From Flavobacterium sp. I-STPP5a (GTDB lineage Bacteria; Bacteroidota; Bacteroidia; Flavobacteriales; Flavobacteriaceae), in assembly GCF_009764685.1 (NCBI RefSeq), contig NZ_VHLM01000010.1, positions 1-64,000 on the forward strand: 64,000 nt of DNA, written 5' to 3'. Each line of letters begins with the position of its first letter. Positions within the stretch are counted from its first letter, which is position 1. Position numbers and translations under genes: made by a program. The notes below the pieces were generated by a model, which saw nothing but the letters and a program-made list of their open reading frames with translations, was not told the origin of the DNA and searched no databases. Shown piece by piece: positions 8,322-15,125 of this stretch.

Positions 8322-9106
8322 TGAAAAAAGGAATATATGTGGTTTTATTGGCGCTTGTAATGGTTTCTTGTAAATCTAAGGCCGTTGCAGTAGCCACAGT
8401 AAAAGAGCCGCTTGCTGAGACAAATGTCATGACGGCCAAAAAAATTATAGAAAACCATTACAACAATAAAACCGATTTTTCAACCCTGTACATCAAGTCT
8501 AGTGCAAGGTATAGTGACGACAAACAAACTCAAAATGTAACCGCCGAAATTAGAATCAAGAAAGATGAACAAATTTTAGTAAGCATTCGATTTTTAGGAA
8601 TCACTATGGCCAAAGCTTTGATAACTCCTACCACAGTGAGTTATTATGAGAAAATAAATAACAGTTATTTTGAAGGTGATTTTAGCAGCTTAAGCCAATG
8701 GTTAGGAACTGATTTAGATTACTCTAAAATTCAAAACTTGTTGTTAGGTCAGGCGCTTGATGACTTGAGAAAAGGCAAATACACTGAAACAATTTTAGAC
8801 CAAAGCTTTAGACTAGATGCTGTTACAAATGAGAATACACAAAAATCATTTTTCTTAGACAACGATCAGTTTTTAATTCAAAAACAAGAAATTACGCAAA
8901 CTAAAGAAGAGCGTATGATAAAAGTAGCGTATCTAGGCAATAAAGAAATTGGCAATATGAAACTGCCTACAGCCTTATTGATCAATACTTTTCAGAAAAA
9001 AGGAACTACAGAAATCAATTTAGAATACAATTCGGTTTCTTTTAATGAGGAACTTTCTTTTCCATATAGTGTACCAAATGGGTACAAAAGAATTTTAATT
9101 AAGTAA
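8321..9106 (+). CDS. DUF4292 family lipoprotein
   Basis: A 261-residue protein with lipobox MVSCK (Cys at about 17). The mature part matches the DUF4292 pattern known in Bacteroidota: LYIKSSARYSDD near the start, IRIKKDEQILVSIRFLGITMAKALITP in the middle, and the SYYEKINNSYFEGDF motif. This looks like a LolA/LolB-type beta half-barrel that could bind lipid or lipoprotein; that comparison is from family knowledge, not proven. It overlaps the TPR gene by 1 nt and is followed after 24 nt by the EnvC-like gene. Confidence 0.88.
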   Translation: MKKGIYVVLLALVMVSCKSKAVAVATVKEPLAETNVMTAKKIIENHYNNKTDFSTLYIKSSARYSDDKQTQNVTAEIRIKKDEQILVSIRFLGITMAKALITPTTVSYYEKINNSYFEGDFSSLSQWLGTDLDYSKIQNLLLGQALDDLRKGKYTETILDQSFRLDAVTNENTQKSFFLDNDQFLIQKQEITQTKEERMIKVAYLGNKEIGNMKLPTALLINTFQKKGTTEINLEYNSVSFNEELSFPYSVPNGYKRILIK

Positions 9107-9130
9107 ATTAGCAAAAATATTTTTTATCTC

Positions 9131-10384
9131 ATGCCAAAATATATCCTAAGCCTAATTTGTATTTGTATGACTTCATTATTGTGGAGTCAAGAATCTCAGC
9201 AAGAAAAATTAGAAAAACGCAAAGCACAAATTCAAAAAGAAATTAAAGAAAACGAAAAGCTATTACAAACCGTAAAGAGAAAAGAAAAATCTGCGGTAAA
9301 TGTAGTAGTGATTCAGAGTACGAAAATTAAGCTTAAGGAGAAACTAATTAATACGACTCAAAAGCAAACTAAATTGCTTAAAAATGACATGTATATTAAT
9401 CAAGTTCAGATTAATAAACTTAAAAAGGAACTTAAAATCCTAAAAGAGGATTATGCCAAAATGATTGTCAAATCCTATAAAAGTCGTTCTTCTGAGAGCA
9501 GAGCTATGTTTTTACTATCATCTGAAAATTTTCTTCAAGCGTATAAAAGAGCGCAATACATGAAGCAGTATACCGGTTATAGAAAAATGCAAGGCGAAGA
9601 AATAAAAACAAAAACCGATAAACTAGCAGACTACAATCAGAAATTAGACATTCAAAAAACGGCCAAACAAAAGTTGATTGCCGAAAATGAAAAAGAACGT
9701 CTGTCACTAGAAAAAGAAAAGCAAGCGCAGTTAAAACTAGTAAACACACTTAAAAAAGACAAAAATAAGATTGCGCAAGAAATAAAAAAACGTCAGCAAG
9801 AGTATAGAACCATTGACAGACAAATTAATAGGTTAATTAGAGAAGCCATTGCCGAGGCCAACAGAAGAGCTGCATTAGAAAAAGCAAAAGCCAATCCAAG
9901 TGCACCAGTATCTAAAGCTGCCGTGTCTTCATCAAAAATTGAGTTGACCCCCGAGGCAAAATTGATTGCTGATAATTTTAGGTCCAATAGAGGTAGGCTT
10001 CCTTATCCTGTAGAGAAAGGTTTCATATCGTTAGGATATGGAAATCAAACGCATCCTATGTTTAATACCATCACGGTTCATAATAGCGGAGTTGAAATTA
10101 CAACTGATAAAGGAGCAAATGCGAGAGCTGTTTTTGGTGGAGAAGTAACAAGTGTTATTGTAATATCTCCAGTTAATAAAGCTGTTATGATACAACACGG
10201 AGATTATTTTACGGTGTACCAAAATTTAAGTTCCGTTTCTGTGAGTAAAGGGGATAAAGTTAGTATCAAGCAAAGCATAGGTAGGGTACGTACTAATGGG
10301 GAAACGGGAAAAACCATAATTAAATTCTTAATCCTTCAGAACACAACTTATAATAATCCTGAAGGTTGGCTTTCAGCAAGATAA
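9131..10384 (+). CDS. EnvC-like murein hydrolase activator (degenerate M23/LytM domain)
   Basis: A 417-residue exported protein: signal peptide to about residue 20 (LLWSQ), a long Lys/Glu-rich coiled coil (about 22-250), a short Ala/Pro/Ser linker, and a C-terminal LytM/M23 domain (about 290-415). The zinc-site residues of active M23 enzymes are replaced: the H-x-G-x-D motif appears as NSGVE (318-322) and the H-x-H of the second motif appears as YQN (363-365). This is the state of EnvC, which activates amidases instead of cutting peptidoglycan itself, so a divisome-linked regulator role fits. It ends the TPR-DUF4292 operon and a terminator follows. Confidence 0.87.
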   Translation: MPKYILSLICICMTSLLWSQESQQEKLEKRKAQIQKEIKENEKLLQTVKRKEKSAVNVVVIQSTKIKLKEKLINTTQKQTKLLKNDMYINQVQINKLKKELKILKEDYAKMIVKSYKSRSSESRAMFLLSSENFLQAYKRAQYMKQYTGYRKMQGEEIKTKTDKLADYNQKLDIQKTAKQKLIAENEKERLSLEKEKQAQLKLVNTLKKDKNKIAQEIKKRQQEYRTIDRQINRLIREAIAEANRRAALEKAKANPSAPVSKAAVSSSKIELTPEAKLIADNFRSNRGRLPYPVEKGFISLGYGNQTHPMFNTITVHNSGVEITTDKGANARAVFGGEVTSVIVISPVNKAVMIQHGDYFTVYQNLSSVSVSKGDKVSIKQSIGRVRTNGETGKTIIKFLILQNTTYNNPEGWLSAR

Positions 10385-10406
10385 ATTATTTTTTAAATTT
10401 TATAGA

Positions 10407-10447
10407 AAACACTATTGAAATCCTAGGAATTCAATAGTGTTTTTTTG
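10407..10447 (+). terminator. rho-independent terminator after the EnvC-like gene
   Basis: AACACTATTGA and TCAATAGTGTT pair around a short loop and are followed by a run of seven Ts, ending at about 10447. Confidence 0.85.
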
Positions 10448-10516
10448 TTACCGTTAATTGCTCGTAACTATTTTTGGTAAGTTTGAATTTTGCATGGTAG
10501 GTTTGTGATTTTTGTT

Positions 10517-10524
10517 TAACTTTG
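10517..10524 (+). promoter_or_regulatory. Bacteroidota-type -7 box upstream of the DUF2452 gene
   Basis: TAACTTTG fits TAnnTTTG. A TTG at 10490-10492 lies 24 bp upstream. It predicts an untranslated leader of about 100 nt before ATG 10634, which is long for this group. Confidence 0.45.
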
Positions 10525-10633
10525 CACAGAAAATATTAAACAAACAAAGGTGTTGAAATTTATTTTGGTACCCCAAACAATAATACAAAACCTTCAATAA
10601 TAGTAATTTGAAGAGTTGAAAATTATAAAAAAC

Positions 10634-11053
10634 ATGGAAAATAAGAAACCAGATAACGTTGTTTACAATCAAGAAAAAGGATTCAATGCTAATGTATTGC
10701 CGTATGCTACAAATGTAGGTGCGCCAGCAATACGTGTGGATGATGTAGTTTCCTGGAAAAGTAGAGGTATTGATAATGTAAACAAAGAGCTCGGTAATAA
10801 GTTTAACGAACTCAAATTACAGTACGAAAAGTTAATGCAAGAGTATGAGTGGAATGAATTGGTGTATAGTGCTAAATTTTCCTTTGAACCTGTGATAGGT
10901 GAAATTTATCATTTATACAGAGATGCCGAAGGAGTGAATTTCCTGTCCTTAATAGGTCCTAATGAGTGGAACAAAGAGCACATAGGTAGTTTTAAGCTCA
11001 ATAGCGACAAGAAATGGATTGTGTTGCATGATGCAAGCTCTAGTTTGTTTTAA
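10634..11053 (+). CDS. DUF2452 domain protein
   Basis: A 139-residue cytoplasmic protein starting at the ATG that begins MENKKPDNVVYN; an upstream in-frame TTG at 10616 is less likely. The conserved N-terminal KPDNVVYN and the later GEIYHLYRD and FLSLIGPNEW segments match DUF2452, a small family of unknown function found in flavobacteria and some other bacteria and eukaryotes. No signal peptide or membrane segment. It stands alone between two terminators. Confidence 0.85.
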   Translation: MENKKPDNVVYNQEKGFNANVLPYATNVGAPAIRVDDVVSWKSRGIDNVNKELGNKFNELKLQYEKLMQEYEWNELVYSAKFSFEPVIGEIYHLYRDAEGVNFLSLIGPNEWNKEHIGSFKLNSDKKWIVLHDASSSLF

Positions 11054-11102
11054 TGCTGTAGGGTTATCTGTAGGGTATTAATATAATATTTTTTACCAAT
11101 TT

Positions 11103-11140
11103 AAAAAGGAGCCAAAATTTAAAAATTTTGGCTCCTTTTT
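11103..11140. terminator. strong bidirectional terminator
   Basis: A near-perfect palindrome: AAAAAGGAGCCAAAATTT (11103-11120) against AAATTTTGGCTCCTTTTT, with A and T runs on the two sides. It separates the conserved block from the accessory region. Confidence 0.9.
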
Positions 11141-11278
11141 ACTTTTGTCTATACAGGAAAATTGGTAAATCATATAGTTTTTTTAACGTTATGAAATCCC
11201 AAGAAAAAAATGTAGATTTTTTTTAAATTTTAATAAAGCCTAATGAAGAATGAATTACTAATAATTTATTAAAGAACT

Positions 11279-13126
11279 TTAAAAAAGCTTGTTCTCTATG
11301 GTAAAGTCAAAATTAAAAGTGTAATCATTTTTGCTACCCTTGATTAGTATTTTTTGCTCTTCGAGATTATTACAAATACTTCTTACTTTTCTTCCTAGTG
11401 TTTCGTATGTTTTGCCTACTATTTCTTTACCATATAAACGACGGTATACCTCAGGTGTGATTTCAGCAGCTTTTAATGACTTTTGATTGTATTTTGAATA
11501 AAGGTAAATAAGATTTAAAATATGCTTAGCGACTTTGTCATAATGGATATAGTCGTTTCCTAAAGCAGTAATAAACTCTTCAGTAAAATCAGTTTTTAAC
11601 AATATTCTATCTAAAACATAAACAGGATTTTCCTCAGTACTAATATGATGTTCAACAATTAGTTTTCCTTTTTTCAAATCTTGTAAAACAGTAAAGTGAT
11701 TATTACTTTCTGTTAGTAAAATAGAAAATACTCTTTTTTGATTTACTAATTCTGATTTGTAAAAATATGCTAGAACGGCTTTGTGCTCAAAGGTTAGCTC
11801 GCTTTTTAGTTTTGTAGTTAGATAATAATTAAAACCCTGCAGCCATGTTTCTATACTTTCATCTACTAGTTTGCCAGAATGAATTTTTAAACTAATACTG
11901 TCCTCTTTAATTTCGTAAGTAGGTAAATCAATTTCATTATCTAAAGCAGCATTAACTAGGGATGCCATTCCTCGGCCCTGACTTTCAATTTTATCAAAAA
12001 CTTTTAGGACTGACGCTAGTTTTGGGTTTTTACTCTCGGGAATCCCAGGGACTAATCTGCGAACAGCAATATCTGTTTCTGTGTGTATAATTTTAATTTT
12101 TTCTTTAAATGAACCTGGGTTCTTGATTTCAATATATTGATTAGGCTCAACAGTGACCGTAACAAAACTATCAATAGTATAGTCTCGATGCGCTAAGGCA
12201 TTGTTAATGGTTTCTCTAATTAGTTTCTCTGGATATTCAGGTTCACTCTTACCTCCTTCACGAATTGTTCTGTTAATCTTGATATGACCCCAAATATATC
12301 TAAACGTATCTTCCATTAGATTGATAACATCATTTCGAAACATTTTTTTATCTTTTCCAATGTCAACACTGGTATCATAGTAACAATTAACTTCAACTCT
12401 TGAACCTAAAAAATGAAAAGGTTCCTCTCCGCAAACTAACATACCCAGGGTAGTGATCCAGTCTTCTTTGATAAAATGCTGCTTGCTTAAAAATGATTTT
12501 GCCTGATCAGGACTTGCCTTTAAAGTTTCGTTTCTTATTTCTTTATTAAGTAGGTTGATGTAGTAATTAATTTTATCTAAACTTAAATCATCAACTTTTG
12601 CCTCTTTGACTTTAGCTAATTCTTTGGCATATTCGATTTCTATTTTATATTCCTTTTGTCTTTGTATTTTTGAAGCTGGAATTACTTTGTCTTGCGTCAA
12701 TTTTCGTTCGTAATAAGAATCATTATAGCGTAAAAACTTCTCATCGTCAGGTAACGAATAAACTGCTATTATAGCAATTTCTCCATTTAGAAAGTTTTCA
12801 TAATCAAAACAGATATAATTAGATAAATCGACAAATTGATCTTGGTCGTTTTGAAAATATTTCGAATGTAGATTGATCAAATTATTTTCGTTATTTCTAT
12901 TAAATCCAGTAAAAGAGTAATTCTTATCACGTTCTCTAATACCACAAATAACAATTCCTCCATCTGTATTCAAAAAAGCACAAATAGTTTCGTGAAGTGA
13001 TTTCCAGTCCCCTTTAGTTGATAAATCTTTTAATTCTACTTTAGATTTTTCAACATCGATAAATACTCCACTTTGAATAGAGTGGGCTATTGTATTTATG
13101 GTTTGGGTTATAAATTCTGATTTCAT
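11279..13126 (-). CDS. AlbA_2 (Schlafen-like) domain protein with HATPase-type C-terminal region
   Basis: A 615-residue protein. Residues about 20-160 form an AlbA_2/Schlafen-type domain (VELKDLSTKGDWKSLHETIC, then AFLNTDGGIVICGIRE). Residues about 290-420 look like the HATPase_c_4 half seen in RecG-like annotated proteins, with RETINNALAHRDY as the E-x-x-x-N-A box and SQGRGMASLVNAAL as the glycine box. The C-terminus is probably winged helix. Such proteins are widespread in defence islands as regulators or effectors; the exact activity is unknown. It lies just left of the 71-bp att repeat, thus outside the mapped element, and is monocistronic. It may belong to an older insertion. Confidence 0.85.
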   Translation of the reverse strand: MKSEFITQTINTIAHSIQSGVFIDVEKSKVELKDLSTKGDWKSLHETICAFLNTDGGIVICGIRERDKNYSFTGFNRNNENNLINLHSKYFQNDQDQFVDLSNYICFDYENFLNGEIAIIAVYSLPDDEKFLRYNDSYYERKLTQDKVIPASKIQRQKEYKIEIEYAKELAKVKEAKVDDLSLDKINYYINLLNKEIRNETLKASPDQAKSFLSKQHFIKEDWITTLGMLVCGEEPFHFLGSRVEVNCYYDTSVDIGKDKKMFRNDVINLMEDTFRYIWGHIKINRTIREGGKSEPEYPEKLIRETINNALAHRDYTIDSFVTVTVEPNQYIEIKNPGSFKEKIKIIHTETDIAVRRLVPGIPESKNPKLASVLKVFDKIESQGRGMASLVNAALDNEIDLPTYEIKEDSISLKIHSGKLVDESIETWLQGFNYYLTTKLKSELTFEHKAVLAYFYKSELVNQKRVFSILLTESNNHFTVLQDLKKGKLIVEHHISTEENPVYVLDRILLKTDFTEEFITALGNDYIHYDKVAKHILNLIYLYSKYNQKSLKAAEITPEVYRRLYGKEIVGKTYETLGRKVRSICNNLEEQKILIKGSKNDYTFNFDFTIENKLF

Positions 13127-13332
13127 TCTTTTACTTATTTGTAATTGATATAAAATTACTGTTTTTTATTTATATGTAAACTAGTATTTATTAGCTTAGG
13201 TCTGAATAGACAAGATACTCAACATTAAGTTCTAAATAATATCAACTTTTTTCTATTTTAAAAGTTGATACAATTTCAAATAAATATGGGATCGAGCACC
13301 TTCTGAACAATTGAAAATTCCTAAAACTATTA

Positions 13333-13403
13333 TAAAACAAAAAAGCCACTCAATTTCTTGAATGGCTTTTTAAAAGCTCCCCCTCTTGGGCTCGAACCAA
13401 GGA
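13333..13403. repeat. attachment-site repeat, left copy (displaced tRNA-Asn 3' end)
   Basis: 71 bp identical to 33849-33919. It contains the last 27 bases of tRNA-Asn (T arm and 3' acceptor strand) plus 44 bp of downstream DNA including a hairpin (AAAAAGCCACTCAA / TTGAATGGCTTTTT). Sequence to the right (13404 on) does not continue as tRNA. This is the hallmark of integrase-mediated insertion at a tRNA 3' end, and this copy marks the far end of the element. Confidence 0.93.
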
Positions 13404-13489
13404 GAGTTGTACTAGCTATATCAAGACTTTACAAGTTTTAATTTATTTATGTTACCGAATTGTATGCCTTTTTTAATATTATTTTTAAT

Positions 13490-13924
13490 TTATTTGTAAT
13501 CAAAAATTGCATCTTCTGGAACCATCTGTGCTACATTAAGAGTAGGTAGGATGTATTTGTTGAAAATTGTTCCTTCTGTTTTAGTATGTAAAATTCCTCT
13601 CGTAGTTCCTACGGTTATCATTGCCATATGAGCGATAAAAGCACTAGGAATAACAATTTCCTCGTTTATAATTAAATTATTGAAAGATTCAATTTCGATC
13701 TCAAAATTACAATTTACTTGAATTGTAATGAAAGGCTTCTTTTTTATTTCGAAAGTAAATTTCATTGAGATTACAAAATCTCTTTCCTCTGTATTTAAGC
13801 CGTAAGATAAATTGGTCTCTAAATTAATCTTTCCTTTGTCAAGATGATTTTCTTCAAACAAAGCAAATTGTTCAGTCTTAATACCTTTAATGCTAAATTC
13901 TATTTCTTTCTTATTGTTTTCCAT
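13490..13924 (-). CDS. SecB-like chaperone of a toxin-antitoxin-chaperone system
   Basis: A 144-residue cytoplasmic protein, close to SecB length (about 155). The central alternating strands (FVISMKFTFEIKKKPFITIQ, then VNCNFEI) and the C-terminal part (MAMITVGTTRGILHTKTEG, then ILPTLNV) match the SecB fold, where the T-x-G-T-x-R-G-x-L motif precedes the last helix. Its ATG overlaps the stop of the upstream antitoxin gene by one base (TAATG), giving the order toxin-antitoxin-SecB known from TAC systems such as M. tuberculosis HigB1-HigA1-Rv1957. There the chaperone folds and protects the antitoxin. A housekeeping SecB is unlikely in this island context. It lies 86 bp from the left att repeat. 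Confidence 0.82.
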   Translation of the reverse strand: MENNKKEIEFSIKGIKTEQFALFEENHLDKGKINLETNLSYGLNTEERDFVISMKFTFEIKKKPFITIQVNCNFEIEIESFNNLIINEEIVIPSAFIAHMAMITVGTTRGILHTKTEGTIFNKYILPTLNVAQMVPEDAIFDYK

Positions 13925-14412
13925 TATCTAGCAATAGCAAATTTGTTTCGAGGTCTTGAATAAGGAATCCTTTTATGCACAACCCTCATTTGGGTTCTTA
14001 TCGTTAAAGGGCTTTCTTCTTTATCGGTTCTTAAAATAATCTCTTTTATTAATGTTGTCGGCACTGATTTTATTTGAGTGGCAGAGGTTTTAATATCTGT
14101 TACTGGTTTGTAATCAATAATTTCCATTAATGAAATATCTAACGCACTTTCAAGTTTACTTATCGTTTCAAAAGTTAAATTTTGTTGTCCTTTCAGAATC
14201 TTATTCACTTGTTGTGCTGAGACTTTCATTTTTTGCGCCAAGTCTTTCTGTGACCAACCATTCGCTTTTAATGCCTCTAAAACATTGACAGCTACCATTG
14301 CGGATTTATCTAACCAGCTTTTATTGGCTTTATAATATAAAAACTTATCTAGCCAGCTAGACTGTTCGTTAGACACCAGTTTTTGGAAATTTTCTAAATT
14401 TTTGGTTTTCAT
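13924..14412 (-). CDS. HTH antitoxin (HigA/Xre type) with a C-terminal chaperone-addiction-like tail
   Basis: A 162-residue protein. Residues about 43-98 form an Xre/Cro helix-turn-helix (NGWSQKDLAQKMKVSAQQVN, then KILKGQQNLTFETISKLE). An N-terminal extension of 40 residues precedes it, and a 60-residue, basic, probably flexible tail follows (100-162). In studied TAC antitoxins a similar C-terminal extension (ChAD) makes the antitoxin depend on the SecB-like chaperone; the tail here is in the right place, but its identity as ChAD is inferred. It starts 2 nt after the toxin gene and overlaps the chaperone gene. It should bind the operon promoter and neutralise the toxin. Confidence 0.82.
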   Translation of the reverse strand: MKTKNLENFQKLVSNEQSSWLDKFLYYKANKSWLDKSAMVAVNVLEALKANGWSQKDLAQKMKVSAQQVNKILKGQQNLTFETISKLESALDISLMEIIDYKPVTDIKTSATQIKSVPTTLIKEIILRTDKEESPLTIRTQMRVVHKRIPYSRPRNKFAIAR

Positions 14413-14414
14413 TT

Positions 14415-14930
14415 TTAAAGAATTAATTCATAAAAACTATCTGCATCATAAACTCCTCCTTCTAACAAATAATTTCTACATTTTTCAACTGTAGTTTTCT
14501 CTTTTTTTGTTAATTCACTTTGTTTCATTTTGTGTACAAGTTTTATTGCTCCACCTGTAATAACATAATGATTGGGTTCAATTTTGATGGCGTATAATCT
14601 TATCCAACGTTGTTTTAATTTTTGTTTAGACAATAGTGTTTCGCGGTATTCATTGTCATCTAAATTTTGGAATAATTCATCAAGTTGTTTATTGGTATTT
14701 TGTATGAGCTCAAATAATTTTTCTTGTATTTGTTCAACCTCTTTTAAAGTAATATTTACTGCTTCTTTTACTGATGTGACATTAAAGTAAGCCAGGTCAT
14801 CTTTGTGTTTTTCAAAAAACTCATATAAGTATTTTATATCCATCCATGCGGCAAGATTTCGTTCAAGCTCATCTTTAGAGCTAAACTTAAATGCCGTTAA
14901 TCCTGGTACAAATGTATTAATTATTTCCAT
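14415..14930 (-). CDS. putative toxin of the TAC operon
   Basis: A 171-residue protein, first gene of the three-gene operon. The N-terminal 120 residues are mostly helical, with an acidic coiled segment. The C-terminal part (KQRWIRLYAIKIEPNHYVITG, then GAIKLVHKMKQ) resembles the beta-strand core of small RelE/HigB-like or related toxins, including the WxRLYxI...ITGGAIK pattern seen in Bacteroidota genes upstream of Xre antitoxins. No catalytic set can be confirmed by eye. The call rests mainly on position (toxin-antitoxin-chaperone order, 2-nt spacing). An alternative is a TA-linked accessory protein with unknown target. Confidence 0.68.
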   Translation of the reverse strand: MEIINTFVPGLTAFKFSSKDELERNLAAWMDIKYLYEFFEKHKDDLAYFNVTSVKEAVNITLKEVEQIQEKLFELIQNTNKQLDELFQNLDDNEYRETLLSKQKLKQRWIRLYAIKIEPNHYVITGGAIKLVHKMKQSELTKKEKTTVEKCRNYLLEGGVYDADSFYELIL

Positions 14931-14958
14931 TAAATCAACTTATAGGTTTGTTTTTTAG

Positions 14959-14966
14959 CAAAATTA
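14959..14966 (-). promoter_or_regulatory. -7 box of the TAC operon promoter
   Basis: On the minus strand TAATTTTG matches TAnnTTTG and lies 29 bp before the toxin ATG (14930). An 8-bp inverted repeat, TAACATAA (15000-15007) / TTATGTTA (15033-15040), lies upstream and could be an operator for the antitoxin. Confidence 0.5.
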
Positions 14967-15050
14967 TATGATTTTAAAATAGTATGGAAACTTAGTTATT
15001 AACATAAAGTATTGTTTCTTCCTCATTTTACCTTATGTTATTCACAAAAA

Positions 15051-15088
15051 CTTTAAAAACAATGGTTTTAGGATATTTGTAAAACCAT
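15051..15088 (-). terminator. terminator of the type I RM operon
   Basis: On the minus strand ATGGTTTT pairs with AAAACCAT (arms 15081-15088 and 15062-15069) and is followed by a T run. It sits directly downstream of the hsdR stop at 15126. Confidence 0.65.
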
Positions 15089-15125
15089 ATCTGTTTTCCA
15101 AACAAGGTTTTTATCTCTAGTCACT

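Noticed and set aside
13377..13403. A second tRNA gene at the left att repeat
   Set aside because: Only the T arm and 3' acceptor strand are present; the sequence after 13403 does not form the anticodon or D arm.
13490..13924. Housekeeping SecB export chaperone
   Set aside because: It overlaps an Xre antitoxin gene inside a mobile element, which fits TAC far better than general export.
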